From: Tanypteryx hageni
Lineage: Eukaryota; Arthropoda; Insecta; Odonata; Petaluridae
Direction: 5' to 3'
DNA length: 64,000 nucleotides
Assembly (NCBI GenBank): GCA_028673005.1
Contig: CM054118.1
Coordinates: 2,005,410 to 2,069,409, forward strand
A model generated the notes under the pieces. The model saw only the letters and a program-made list of their open reading frames with translations, had not been told where the DNA came from and ran no database searches. Positions within the stretch are counted from its first letter, which is position 1, and each line of letters begins with the position of its first letter. Positions 1 to 11,997 of this stretch are shown here, piece by piece. Made by a program: the position numbers and the translations under genes.

Positions 1-744
1 AAATTTCCGTCTTCGCAAATAATCAAGCAATCGCGTTCAAATTTTTTGTACGAACAACCATATTTTTATTAATAAGCACTTACAATTGCAGCTACAATAA
101 ATATATTTCAAACCATGTTCACATGTAAAACTTAAAACAACCACAGATGGTAGGAGAAGACCGAGGCTATCGAATGGGTCCATGATGTGGTAGCTCGGGG
201 TTCAAATTCTATTGGAGCTCCCAAGAGTCCCGATGTTTTTGTTTGTGTAACGCGTCTCACTCGGAGGCTCTTTGGGCGTTCATTATCTAGATTTGGGGGT
301 AAAATCGGGAAAATCCCGTCCATTTGTATTTATGTCGGAAATATTTGACTTGGAGTGAGTATGAGGAAGGGCGGTGTGGGTAGTTGTTTTGAAAACTCGA
401 GTGCATGAGGGGGAAGAAGAAAAGGCCCCAGATTTCCTTCGCTTGGCCGTAGACCGAAATCGAATGAAGACCAGTCGTCTTCCTAATGCTAAGGTCTGGA
501 GGAAAGACCAAATGTGACTCAACCCACATCCTAAAGGAAACTTTGGTTTAAATCTCTCTAGAAGCATGTGCATGTTTTTTCTGGTTTCGGAGAACTGCTT
601 ACTGTTTATGTAATGATTAGGTGTTAACCCGTCAAAAATGACAGAAAATATATATGGATGAGATAGTGAGAAAAAACATCTAATACTTCGGATGAATAAC
701 TTCATGTTTAGTTTTATTCTCTCTAAAGTAAAGTAAAAATAAAA
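1..744. other. No gene recognised
   Basis: I find no reading frame here that resembles a known protein. A short tRNA-like B-box (GGTTCAAATTC, about 200-210) suggests an old SINE remnant, but I could not find a convincing A-box at the right distance. The rest is AT-rich and unassigned. Confidence 0.4.
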
Positions 745-836
745 ATGGTGAAATAAAAAGTGCCTCAATAGAGACTCAATACCTGGTTTCCCTCATATAA
801 ATCAAGCACGCTAACCACTATACCAATTGAAACTTT
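745..836 (-). repeat. tRNA-derived SINE head, minus strand
   Basis: Read on the minus strand, the segment starts with a tRNA-like A-box (TGGTTAGCGTGC, near 816-805) and is followed about 40 bases on by a weaker B-box (GGTATTGAGTC). This is the layout of the RNA polymerase III promoter in tRNA-derived SINEs. It does not fold into a clean cloverleaf, so I do not call it a tRNA gene. Confidence 0.4.
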
Positions 837-2508
837 TGATTCACATTCTAAGAAACCGTATATATATTTGTTAATATCTACAGCAGTTAAATGATATTTT
901 TATTATTTTGTGGACCCTTGAACTCGAATTTTCAAGTTTTAAGATTTTTGCATAGGAGAGGAGAGGCTCCTACATCTTGAAAATGATCGACTTTTTAGGA
1001 GGTCAGGGAAAAGGTCTAGAGCCCGGAAACGGACATACGGAATCGGCTTTTATGTATAGGTAATAATTTACTAATAGTATATTCAGTTTCATTCTATGCG
1101 AAATAAACTTCACGTCGGCATTATACTAAAGAATATTTTCACTTCAGTTTCTAAAGGGAAATCTTGGTGGTGTCCATACGCATGAGTTTTACAATATCCT
1201 ACTTGGAAAGATCACGCTAGCACACACACTGTGGTAGAACCATGGGCTAGAGTCAAATGGGGGATCTGAATGTATTGGCTTTCTCAGATCATCACCTTCA
1301 CCCTGAGAACACCCCAGAATAACTCGTCAGTTCATTTCCTTCTGTGGATAAAAAATAACGGGATTTTTGGTAGAAGAAAATACAGTGTGTGTGTCATTCA
1401 ATTGGTGCTTACCCTCAAATGGAATTGGTACTGCAGAGAGAATGATACTCATTGGAGTACGTAAACAGAAATTAACATGAAAACTTATCGTAAATATAAA
1501 TTTTTTTGTATCCAAGGATTCATGAATGGTGAGGAACTGTTTCTTGGAGAAGAATTCTCAAGTCACCACACTTGCCACATCCAAACAAACGGGAGAGAGA
1601 TTGAAGAGGGTTTATGTAAACAAAATCACGTGTCTCCATGTTAAAACACGGCGCACATTCAAAAATAATTTGTATGGAAAGTTCCATCGCGAAAAAGTAA
1701 GTGAATGGATGAATACTAAAAAAATAATCCAAAGGTTTGATCCCAATATCTTCATCTTTCAAATCCGACACGCTATCACTACGCCACCATACATTCTTGT
1801 TGATTGGGGTTGATAGTTACATATTTTACGCACTCACGAAATTTCTGTTAAAAGCCAATATTAATATTGCCCCAGAATTCGAACCCTGGAACCCTTGAAG
1901 GGGATGCTTAAAGATTTGCTGTGAATTAATAAGCTTTTTATACCAACTGCAACTTTGCAGCTGTTGTGGTTCTCTCGAAAGGTTAAAATGTATTTAATAC
2001 AAACGACACTAACTACATATGGCAACTAAGATTGTAACGTGAATTTCCTCGATTTGTGATATCTTTAAATGCGTGAAACCTAATGTTTGAAAGTACTTCC
2101 ATACTTTAGGCTAATATGAAGATTGAGTGTATTTGTAATTCCCGGTCGTCGTGGAATATTCAAGCAATGCGAGAGTTGAAATACGATTTCTGGAAAGGGC
2201 GCTAGTGGCGCCGCTCAGTTTGTCGATAGACTTTTGATAGTGACTGTACATAAACGCATAATTAAAAATTTTTACATACAAATAATACATTTAATTAAAA
2301 AGTAAAATCGTTAAGCTTACATATAGCCATATTAAATTATAAAAACAAACTGTAAAAACAATTTATTTCTTTAAATGCAAAAATCTATGATAATTCCCCG
2401 AATAAAATTAAATATTTAAAAATCATACGAATTAAAAATTAATTATCAATTCCGTCTATAAGGACCTTTTAGTGAGAAGACTGTTGCTGTTTGTCTTTAA
2501 TAAGAAGA
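837..2508. other. Unassigned AT-rich stretch with SINE scraps
   Basis: No coding region is recognised. Two tRNA-like motifs occur on the minus strand: an A-box-like stretch near 1770-1800 and a good B-box (GGTTCGAATTC) near 1868-1885. They look like remains of separate SINEs. I looked for the missing last DHFR exon here and did not find it. Confidence 0.35.
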
Positions 2509-2737
2509 TCAAATTGCAGAAAGGTCTTTGACAAGGCAACACACGTCATGTTTGACATCCAAACGATTTCGATTTTTTGTCTTGATTGTTACAAGTGTTG
2601 AAAATCCTGTCTCGCAAAGATATGTGGTTGCAAATGGAATTAGAGCCTCCATAGCTTGCTTTACCAGTCAAGGGTAAGCCTTTGTAAATGAACACCAAAA
2701 CTCTCCAATACTTTTTGAGTTAAATTCAAGTGAATGG
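2509..2737 (-). pseudogene. hAT transposase C-terminal remnant (FAM200/ZBED5-like)
   Basis: The minus strand encodes the end of a hAT-superfamily transposase of the FAM200/ZBED5 (SCAND3-like) group. Visible landmarks are FW, then YP, then LIPFATTYLCETGFS, then IKTKNRNRLDV, which is the hAT dimerisation block with its Cys-Glu-x-Gly-Phe-Ser turn. One in-frame stop lies just after the YP motif. Only about 75 residues remain of a protein that is normally some 600 residues, so this is a dead fragment. It points toward the window start and has no matching N-terminal part to its right. Confidence 0.75.
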
Positions 2738-2759
2738 ATGGAAGAACGTATGTGAACAT

Positions 2760-3780
2760 GCACAGAGAGGAGAGAGAGAATTTATTGAAACAAAAAATAT
2801 TATGGAGAGCATCAATGAGATAATTACTAATGTCCATTCAGACACTGAAAGCGAAGAAAGTGAGGATTAGTTTTAGTTGTGTAGTAGTTAGTGTTTTTTG
2901 TGTATTGCTTTCAGTATTCGCCGATTTGTATACTCATTGAAGAAAGATCTGAAGGGACCCAGAAGGAAAAAACAAAAGCCACGGCGTGTCTCCCTTACAC
3001 TTCAACGCTGTCGGGATAAATAGCCATGATTATCTCCAAAAGAGGCATCAGGACAATACACAAACCGCCACCAAAAATCGGCAACCTCCTACAGCCGGTC
3101 AAGGACAACCTGGGATTGAAAATGCCAGGGATTTACAAAATCCCATGTGAACGTGGCCTTTCCTACAATGGGCAAACAGGGAGAACCATAGAGACCAGGA
3201 TAAAGGAGCATGTTCGGTGCACCAAGCACAACCATCACGTTGGCCGCTGACGGTGTTTTATTGATTTGTAATCATTGCAGGAATTAATGTGTTAGTGATC
3301 TATAAGGCTAACAACCAAAGTGCTAAACCTGTTTATAGAAAATAATTTCTTAAAAGTAGTTCCCTTGAGCTCACTAAAGAACGTTTGGCATCTCGGACAT
3401 TAACAATTGATCTGCAAAGTCGAATTAAACCATTAGTTGAGTTGAGCAGGGAAGATGTGAAAAAATAAGGGAAAAAAGACAGGCTGGCAGATGTGAAAAC
3501 TGCCCAAATAAGAAAGACTTGAAGGCAGGAACTTCTTGCCTGAAATGTAACAAACTGATATGCAAACAACATGTTTCGCCAGTTTGTAACAGCTGCTTCA
3601 AAAAATGTCAGAATACTAGTTTATGTTGAACCGAAAGGGAATGATAACGTTATTAATAAATGGTTAGAAATATTAATTTAATTTTAATTTATTTGATGCA
3701 ATGTATAAAGCTCTTCAGCGTTTGGGTAGAAAATATCCGCGTGTCCTTATGTTACAAAGTATGCCGTGCATCCTCCAGGG
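2760..3780 (+). mobile_element. piggyBac remnant with right terminus
   Basis: Two pieces of a piggyBac transposase lie in the same orientation. The acidic N-terminal leader (NVHSDTESEESED, ending at 2870) is typical of this family. The C-terminal part (about 3255-3630) ends in the cysteine-rich zinc domain: RCENCP, SCLKCNKLICKQH, PVCNSC. The catalytic core is missing, and a Penelope fragment occupies the gap. The right end is readable: the last bases (CCTCCAGGG) end at 3780 and are followed directly by TTAA at 3781-3784, the piggyBac target. I could not find a matching left terminus. Confidence 0.7.
2985..3250 (+). pseudogene. Penelope-like element GIY-YIG endonuclease fragment
   Basis: About 85 codons resemble the C-terminal linker and GIY-YIG endonuclease of Penelope-like retroelements. 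Landmarks in order are the LPY motif, a KRGIRT motif, KPPPKI, VKDN, then PGIYKIPCE and YNGQTGRTIETRIKEH, which give the GIY/YIG-type motif pair (here Y-N-G) and the Arg of the nuclease. One stop lies near 3020. The reverse transcriptase part is absent. It sits between the N- and C-terminal parts of a piggyBac remnant, so it probably inserted into, or replaced, that element's core. Confidence 0.75.
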
Positions 3781-3863
3781 TTAAAAAACAAATAGTCTTT
3801 GTATATTAGGATAAAATTAAGCAAAATGAAATGCACCAATGGTTCTTTTTCAAGGCCTTACAG

Positions 3864-4159
3864 CAGTGGTTCCCAACCTGGGTGCCGCAGCACACTGGGA
3901 TACAGCAGCTGATTTTTAGAGGTGCCGTGATAAAACTAGTTTTGTAAATAAATCAACAATTTGGATGTTTACAGATAACTAGGGCATTAATTTTATCTCT
4001 AATAAATTGATTATGGTGTGATACCAACAAATAGATATGTCTAAAGGTTTTAATACTCATTTGTGAAAATATAAAAACAATGCTTGAAGGCTGGGGTACC
4101 GCAAAATTCTGTTTATCTTTGAAAGGGTGCCACACCTACAGAAGGGTTGGGAACTACTG
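3864..4159. mobile_element. Short non-autonomous hAT element (296 bp)
   Basis: The left end reads CAGTGGTTCCCAACC and the right end, on the other strand, CAGTAGTTCCCAACC. The element is flanked by an exact 8-bp direct repeat CCTTACAG (3856-3863 and 4160-4167), the hAT hallmark. It has no transposase frame. It lies downstream of DHFR exon 4. Confidence 0.9.
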
Positions 4160-4471
4160 CCTTACAGAATTGCATCTGGCATTAACAAATTGAATGCATA
4201 GTGTCATAAAAGATGACAGAAAAATTGAAATAAGAAATTCGTACAGATTAGGTATTTCATGAGGGCAAGGGGAGGAATAATTGGCATATGTTCAGGTATT
4301 TTGGTCTGTACATATGAAGTTTTATTGGAGGATCGTCTTATAGTCCGAGTTATCTAATATTCAGATAATTAAAGTAGATGCTTGCATTATGATTAAGTTT
4401 GGTTGACAACAAAAAATGAAATATATCACCTCAGTATGCATTTCACAAATAATTGCTATTAATAGACTTAC

Positions 4472-4581
4472 TTGACAAGTTTAAATGAAGATGAAATTAT
4501 AGGGAAGAATGTGTCGCATTCGTACATGGCCTTTATGTGGGTAAGGTAAACCCTATGACATTCTGGCAAGTTCATTGTTTC
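4472..4581 (-). CDS. Dhfr: DHFR exon 4
   Basis: This 110-bp exon encodes the segment with CHRVYLTHI and ECDTFFP. The Thr in CDTFFP is the conserved core residue that, in known DHFRs, hydrogen-bonds with the catalytic acid. The acceptor is a pyrimidine-rich stretch ending in cag at 4582 and the donor is AA|gtaagt at 4471. Its phase fits exactly: the first three exons total 363 bases (121 codons) and this one opens with GAA. It leaves two bases of an unfinished codon, so one more exon (about 30 residues by comparison with ~187-residue animal DHFRs) must follow; I did not find it between here and the window start. Confidence 0.9.
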
Positions 4582-4933
4582 CTGAAAAAAGTACAATGAA
4601 AAGAATCCATGTAAATCTACATCACACACAGCAAATAAAATATAAACAAAATGTAAAGCTACAAAACAACACCATTAGTTATTATACATCACAAAATCAA
4701 TTTCTAATTACATGAGAAAAATAATAAAACTAGAAAATCTTTGAGATATCCTGATGTGGTTTAAAAAGTAGCATCCAGGAAGCTTCAAATAGCAACTAAA
4801 AAAAACAATTATTATAGATAAGATTTTTGCAGGGATGACAATATTTGGCATATTTTAAACTTTGCCATTTATTGTTATCAGCTGCTTAATGTTATCAATT
4901 AAATTGAATCAAATATGATCACATTGACCCTTA

Positions 4934-5363
4934 AGGCTGGTTCAAACTAGAGGATTGTTCACGGTCCATATGCAATCTAAGCAAGGAATCTTTTCTGGGA
5001 GACCATTCACACTTGTAGGTTAAGCCTCAGTCATGGCATGGACACATTCCAGCCCCCACCTAGAGCATGAGGTAGTTTATGGATGCCCATAAATAGCAGA
5101 AAGATTCAAGCTCACTTTGGCTGGCACTGAGGATTGCCAATAGTAACCAAAGAGGCTAGGACTCGAAGGGGCTTGGGACAAAAGTTGCCTCCTCGAGGGA
5201 CCCAAGAGGTCCGGACCGAGACCTGATCTCAACCTGACCTACAAGTGAGAATGAAGTTTGTCCTTCCCTATAGATTCCCCATTGAAAATAGGATTTTTAT
5301 ATTTGGTCCACAATGACCCGACCGCATCCTAACTTCGACCAGTCCACTAGTGCGAACCAGCCT
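4934..5363. mobile_element. Harbinger-type MITE (430 bp)
   Basis: The ends are inverted repeats: AGGCTGGTTCAAACTAG on the left and, on the opposite strand, AGGCTGGTTCGCACTAG on the right. The flanks carry a 3-bp duplication TTA (4931-4933, 5364-5366). A TWA target duplication is typical of PIF/Harbinger. The interior is GC-richer than its surroundings and has no transposase frame. Confidence 0.8.
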
Positions 5364-5849
5364 TTATCGTCCATGCATACGTTTAAATGTATGCTGAATG
5401 CTGAGTATGCTTGTACAAATTCATAGACCCAGACTCTGTGGAATGATGTGATGTCCTGAGATATGATAATTTATAAAAACATGCACATATAATATTTAAA
5501 TATCCCAACTAAATCTGCTGTCAGACGAAGTAGCGGGAATTTAAATGCTGTTTGATAAGGGTTAAGAGGCATCCACTGTATCAATGTTTGCAAATTATAT
5601 AAATCATAAATTGAGTGATAAAAATGTTGCTCACTTAGTAGAAACTGCCCAGATGCAATTAATATTATTGGAATATGGATTAAATTCCTTTCAAATAAGG
5701 TAACAAATAAATAAATAAACATTTTCTTCAATATCAAAGATTTTCTAATAAACTACCTTATCTAAAGCCCAATAACTTTTCTGTCGAACATGCAGATGAA
5801 ACATCTTTTTTTTGGAATAAGAGGAATGAAACTTTAAATGGGTCTCAAC
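5364..5849. other. Unassigned intergenic/intronic stretch
   Basis: No coding similarity, promoter or repeat boundary is recognised between the Harbinger-type MITE and the hAT element that starts at 5858. Confidence 0.4.
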
Positions 5850-5857
5850 ATTTAGAT

Positions 5858-7632
5858 CAGGGTTTCCCAAACTGTGTTCCAGAAAGCTTATTGGGATTGT
5901 GCAGGGGCAGCCTGAGGAATTTTGGTGCTCTGGGCAAGAGACCACTCTAGCGCTCTCTCCATAAATGTTTGTTGAGATATTTTCAAAATTCGTGTTAATT
6001 TATTCATGGCTCTTTAAAAATTATTGATAATGAAAAAATAAAAGGAATGCCACCATAATTGCAGCCTGTTCCACAATATAAATTGGTATCCAATACTTAA
6101 TAACTTGCAAGTAGGGCATAAATAGATGTTCGGGATAGAGCCCCCAAGACTTTGGCACCCAATGCAGCCACCCACCTTGCCCATACCTTGGGCCAGCCCT
6201 GATTCCATGAGAGACCTTTGGGTGAGTGTTTTCCAAGTCTCAATTATTTTACATTGACAAATTGAAAGTGCCAAAAAACTCAGTGATACAACCTTTGTTT
6301 GAACTGCATACAACAGAAAATATTTTCCACCTCCAACAGAATCATCTGGATACATATCTGAATTATGATTAAAAGAAAAGAAGCAACTATTTGATAATTT
6401 AACTGATGTCACATTTAAAACTAAGTTTGATAAAATGGAAATTACAAATTTCTGGATTGGGCTTTAAACAGAATATCCTGATATTTCCATTCATGCTTTG
6501 AAATATTTTATGCTTTTTGCAACAATATATCTCTACGAGCCATTCATCTCTAAAATTACTAGATGAGGCCAAAATTTTATGGAATTCCATAATAATGTGG
6601 CATTGTTAAAATTAAAAATAAAGCAAATTATGTGGAACTAGCGTATTTGCCTGTCAAATATGATGGGTATGCATGAATTAAGTATTAAGTTCAAATTGAA
6701 TTAAAAATTAATGAAACCGACTTTTATATGCAGTAAAAAGTAAGCAATAAATATAAAATTCACATAACTGAGTGTTCCAGAGAGTAAAAATAATTTTGGA
6801 CAAATAGAAACTGTCTGACAAAGAAATACATTTCACTATACAATTCTTATAAGCCCAAAATTATTTTTAATCTATGTATCATTTAATTTTGTCTCTCTCT
6901 CTCGTATTAAAGCAATCAAAGCACACATTCCTTATGCATATAGTATGTATGAGGATTCTCGGTTTAACAATGACATGGTCGGCAAGGCAACAAAAAAGCA
7001 GAAATTTTTCAAAAAAGTGATTTGAATGGAGAACTTGAGTGATTTTATACTGTAGGCAAAATGGGACAATAAAAACAAAAAACTTTATTTTTCTTTAGAA
7101 TGGTCTAGGTCCTAAGATCATAGGTCAATTCTTTCTAATTTTAATTTGCAAAAGAGTAAAAGCCTGTGAGTCGAAAAATCGATTTTTTACGAGTTATCTT
7201 ATGGGAAATAGAAATTATCTACTGGAGTCGAACCAGTCTTTTTTGGAGATTTTTTCGTAAATTGCTTTTATTATTAGAGACAAACATCCCTACCAAATTT
7301 CAATCTTCTACCTAATTGGAAAGTTTATTAAAAATAGGATTACAGTCAATCTGTGGTGCTGTCTGGTGGGCGTGGTGGAAGTTGTTGCAGACGGAGTAAC
7401 AGAAATATATATATATATGGAGTTCTCTCTCTGTAGCTGATGAACAAATAACTCCGAAAGCTTCTACGTTTGTGATGTTTCTCTGTTTTAGTGTTCTTTT
7501 ACGAGTGTCGCTTCGACATCCCCGGGGCCTCGCCAACCTGAAGTCGTCCGATTGGTGAGTGTTCACTGGGTTTCCTCATCCCAACACCTTGTTGACATCC
7601 ATATATCCATTTTACCTTTCCTTTTCCGTAAG

Positions 7633-7703
<71 letters not shown>

Positions 7704-8158
7704 AGTCAAAGGGTGATTAAATCTTCGGTTTTAATTTTTGCTTTGTTTTTAATTTTAACAATGCCACATTACTTTCATCTCTACATAAATACAACAGTAA
7801 AAACAAATGAAGGAATAGGCTTGATGCAGAAGATGACCTGTTCTTGCAATTAACAACTATTGCTCTAGATATCAAACTACTGTCCAAGGAAAAGCAATCA
7901 CATCCAAGTCACTGAAATATTTTTTGGTAAAATATTTCAATTCTACTATAAATATTTAGTAGCCTTTATTTTTTTATTGAGTTCTAAATTGTGAAATAAA
8001 ATAACAGTATACTGTAAAATACATAAACTATATATATAAAATTACAAAGCATACAACTTTTATTTTATTGCCATTTAGTTTGCCAGGATTGGTTAGGGTT
8101 CCGGGGAAAAAATATTTAAATGTAATGGTTCCGTGAATTCACAAAGTTTGGGAAACTG
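5858..8158. mobile_element. hAT element without transposase (2.3 kb)
   Basis: The left end is CAGGGTTTCCCAAACTGTG and the right end, on the other strand, CAGTTTCCCAAACTTTGTGA. An exact 8-bp duplication ATTTAGAT flanks it (5850-5857, 8159-8166). No hAT transposase domain is visible, so it is a deleted or non-autonomous copy. Inside are hAT-like tips of a second family (CAGGGCTGGCCCAAGG on the minus strand near 6202) and a long (TA)n tract. It sits in DHFR intron 3. Confidence 0.85.
7635..7696. repeat. (TA)n microsatellite
   Basis: About 31 uninterrupted TA dinucleotides. Confidence 0.98.
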
Positions 8159-8289
8159 ATTTAGATCATCCAACGATGACGATCAATCATGAAAACAGGT
8201 CGTGTTTTTCCCCTGAATGTGGAATCATTAAAAGTTATTTTAATTGTACAGTTAATGGCTGCGGTCGATACTTCGCAGAATTCCATAAT

Positions 8290-8400
8290 CCAAATAAAAT
8301 AAACAAAAATACTAGTTAGTACATTTTATTGTTGGAATGGAAATTCGCAAAAGTTGTATAATAAAATATACTAACTAGTATTTTTGTTTATTTTATTTGG
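8290..8400. repeat. Near-perfect 41-bp inverted repeat (hairpin)
   Basis: Arms at 8290-8330 and 8360-8400 are reverse complements with one mismatch; the outer 32 bp are perfect. The loop is 29 bp. The arms are AT-rich and centre on ACTAGTTAGTA. The remaining DNA between 8167 and 9056 shows no gene. It does carry a 48-bp module at 8692-8740 that recurs inverted at about 12680-12728. Confidence 0.9.
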
Positions 8401-9060
8401 TTTAATTGTATGGTTTATTATTATTTACTATATAATATTACCTAGATAACTTGTTCCAAAATCATGTCTACCATCTTCTTATTTTCTGGCCCTCGAGATA
8501 AAGTATCAATGAATATATATTTAAAGCTGTATACTTATTATTATTTTTTAGCTATAGGATTTAGTAGTAAATTTGCAAAAAAACTTAAGATTCATTTACA
8601 AGATTAATAGATTAAAAAATTATACAAGGAATTTATGTAATGGACTATGTTTTCCAAAAAAATATCTAAAATCATTCCTTTAAAAAAATAGGGTACTTTT
8701 CCGTTTGACCCCCACTCAAGTTTTTCTACTTTTTCATTTCATGCGCGATTTTCCTTTTTTCGCTTGGGTTGGTAACACGTCTGGTATATATTAAGGTGAA
8801 CATTTCCCAACCGGAGGGGGGAACACAGTGAATGAGAGGAAACAAAAACACTTCCACCAACCCAACCCAACCGGTGGGGCGGAGTAAAATTTTCCTTCAT
8901 GTTCGAATTTAGTTCAGTCAGTGTTACCAACCCACGCGAAAATAAACGGCGCAATATGCATTGCACAAACTTTCTCATATATGTATACACGTTTGGTCTC
9001 AGTACACTCCTTGCCCTGAAATTAACTGTGTGCTTGGCAATTCACTGCAAATTATGTTAA

Positions 9061-11552
9061 CCCTCCAGCTGTGTATTTTTTTAATCATTGTGATATTAAA
9101 AAATTTATTTTTTAAGTATATTTTTATTTTTGATACATCTTTAGAAGTAGAAAAAAATTACAATTTTTGTTATTGGAGCATTATTTACGTTACAATATAA
9201 AATAGTTGTAATGTATGTTGCATATATCTAAAATTGAACATTTCCAAAATTGTTTTTCTGTAAACAAAACTTTTGGAAAACCAACACATATATATAGATA
9301 TAAATATTATTTTGAACATTTTCTTTGTAAAATTCACAACGTATACAATAAAAATGCACTGAATAACTTCAAAAATCCTTTTGAGTATGATAAATTTTAA
9401 AACAAGGCTCCAGGCAGAGTCTCACTTCACAGTCTTCACACCAAATTCTTGTTTCTTTCCTCTTCCACTTTCCATTTTCACTTCTTTTGGAACAGCACAC
9501 TGCACATTGTCGTCTTGGTTCCTTTTTGATAGGGTTGGATGGTATATGACTCGCAAGATGACGGCCGGTAAGTCTAAGATGTGAGGGTGTGATACTTGGT
9601 CTCCTTCTTGGGGACTTGAAATTAGGATCAGCATATTCCTCAATAGATTGTTCATTAAGCTGTAGCCTATATTCTAGAAGATCAACACTCTTTTTGGAGG
9701 AACCTTTATTGTATAAAACATATGAATTCCACACTGCCTGGTCAATGAAATACCTAAATATCTTCTTATAATATTTTTTCTGCTGCTTCCTAGCTGTTAG
9801 GTAATAAGAGAGCTCTTGATCGCAACGGTCAACTCCACCCATAGTGTTATTGTAATCACACACTACAGTAGGCTTCACTACACTTGTCCCCTTTCTTGAC
9901 TTAACAACTTTTGTGCTGGCATCATGTATAGTACTCATAAGGCAGACTTTTCTTATCTTGCCATTTCAATACCATAGCTTTTCCTCATTGAAAAGCCTGA
10001 ATTTCACCCTTTTTCAGCTTATCTTTTCTAAACTCCTCTGGGAAACCCTTTCTTTAACTGTTCACTGTACCAAAAATATCTGTCTTCTCTTTTACAAGTC
10101 TGCAAGATCTGGTGACATGTACGAATTATCTACTGTAACACAGTAACCTTCACCCAAAAAACGGTCCATCAGGTGAAGAACACTTTTAGTGCTAACTGGT
10201 AAAGCATCATACTTTTCATTGTATACTGTACTTTTTCTGGTATTAAGGGAAAATCACAAATGTAACCAGTTTCCATTTCGCAAAGCACGAAAAATTTCAT
10301 TAGCATTAGCATTGAACATTTTCCAACCCAAGCGACCTTTGTAGAGCACCAAACTCTCATCCAAACTGATCAGGAATGTATAAATCATGGAATCGTCCTC
10401 GCAAATGCTCCATCACTTCATAAAACTTCCTGAGCTTTGGATTTGGATGTTCATCTTGGTTGAACATATCATTATTAGAAAAATGAATGTATCAATGGAG
10501 TAAAATATACCTATCAATTGTCATCAGTTCAGAAAATATTGGAATATGGAGAATTTTACGTTTTGACCAAGACCATTCCTGGCGCGGCATTTTGACGATG
10601 CCTTGTAACATCATTATTGCAAATAACAGTCTCATCTCTTTCTCAGAGGTTGGTGTCCATTTCTTCTGGCGCGACCTTTTTTTATTTACACTGTTCTTTA
10701 TACATTGATCAGCATATGCATTTGTTTCCCTAACATTGGTTTGAAGTAAAGCTTCGTCAAAGAAAAGTTCAAAATAATGTAATGGTTTGGCATCGGGATT
10801 CATATTTAGTGATACCTGGTTTCGTTTTGAAGGAAAATCTTGGAGGCAGAAAGTTCTGCATATTTACTTTATACCATGTCCTAGTAGAACCTTCTTCTTC
10901 TTCATCATCCTTATCTTCTTCATCGTCATCCATGCTCATCAGGTCTCCTTCACTTGAGCACTCCCCACTTTCAAGATCAACAGATTCTGTATCTGAATCA
11001 TCTAAGTTCATTTCCGGAATGTAATATTCGTCAGATTCAGGTTCCGTTGCCATTATATGGGTGTAATATAACTGATATAGTACTATACAAACAAAAAATT
11101 TGTAAATAAACATAATCAAAGAGCCTGCAAACATTTTGTAAATGGTATAAAAATCTCGAAATATTTCAATTCATGAAAAACATTATGAATTACACAAAAT
11201 GATAATAATACAAAAGTAACTCACCAGTTCAACTGTGCCTGCAATAATAAAAATAATAATAACAAGGTCTATGAAAAAACACACCGAGTATTTTTCAGCA
11301 AGTATTTCAACTTGTGGCACAAAAAAACACACAAACACACGTGAGATACAGATCGCGTGCAAAACTGCAACTTCATTCAAATCACTGAAAGGGATCACAA
11401 GTGCCATCTATTGATGAAAAACTAGAACTAAACCAAAGAAGAAATATATCCAAATGAGTAGTAGCATTGCACAGTGAAAAGGCGGGATCCGCAGCAGTAG
11501 GCAGCAAAATAGAGGCTAACCCGTGAAAATCGCGGGATAATTAGATGGAGGG
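9061..11552 (-). mobile_element. piggyBac element, complete ends, dead transposase
   Basis: The element is bounded by TTAA on both sides (9057-9060 and 11553-11556), the obligatory piggyBac target. The terminal repeats read CCCTCCAGCT on the left and CCCTCCATCT inverted on the right, nine of ten bases alike. It carries one transposase remnant on the minus strand. The whole 2.5-kb unit lies inside DHFR intron 3, in the same orientation as DHFR. Confidence 0.92.
9369..11053 (-). pseudogene. piggyBac transposase (PGBD-like), frameshifted
   Basis: In life this enzyme cuts and pastes the element at TTAA sites. The frame starts at ATG 11053 with an acidic leader rich in Asp, Glu and Ser, then runs through several frames to 9369. 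The three catalytic Asp positions of the DDD family can be located: D in ISLDESLVLYKG (near 10370), D in TVDNSYM (near 10125) and D in GGVDRCDQ (near 9830). The C-terminus is a cysteine-rich zinc domain (CAVCCSKR, WCEDCEVRLCLEPCF, YHTQKDF). At least two frameshifts and a stop between about 9940 and 10490, and one near 10800, break the frame. It is therefore a pseudogene, though quite well preserved. Confidence 0.9.
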
Positions 11553-11736
11553 TTAATAATGCGTAGCAACAGAACCAAAGTGACTGACACCATCAACCTC
11601 TCACGTCTGAGAACTCTCACTAATAAGCGCGTGATGTTAAAAGAGAAGTATGGAATATTACACTAGGAATCCACGGGTCCCCCCTCCCCTCTAATGCGTG
11701 CACTGAGTGTCTTGTACAGAAATAATGCCACTGGAC

Positions 11737-11993
11737 AAGGACGTACCCAGGCGGGAGGGGGAAAGGGGTCCAGACCCCCTCTCCTGGTGTACAGACATTT
11801 GTGGAATCTGTGATAAGCACACTACAAACTTGCTATGTTGCCTCTTGCTATGCTTCAATTTGCTGCATTGAGTGATGAAAACTAAAAACGCCGTAAAAGT
11901 TTATATTATTTGAATGGGACTTTTATTTAATCAATTGCTGGAAATTGATTTTCGGCCTCAGACCACCCCCGAAATAAATTTCTGGGTATGGGC
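11737..11993. mobile_element. 257-bp insertion flanked by 12-bp direct repeats
   Basis: The 12-mer ATGCCACTGGAC occurs on both sides (11725-11736 and 11994-12005). The insert begins with a GTACCCAGG-type tip and ends with its rough complement. An 8-bp hAT-like duplication with chance extension, or a retroposon duplication, are both possible. No coding capacity. Confidence 0.55.
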
Positions 11994-11997
11994 ATGC

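Noticed and set aside
3953..4135. 60-codon minus-strand frame
   Set aside because: It lies wholly within the non-autonomous hAT MITE and has no domain.
5903..6205. Nested hAT between CAGGGGCAGCCTGAGG and the inverted CAGGGCTGGCCCAAGG
   Set aside because: The tips look right but the flanking 8-mers do not match, so I could not confirm an element.
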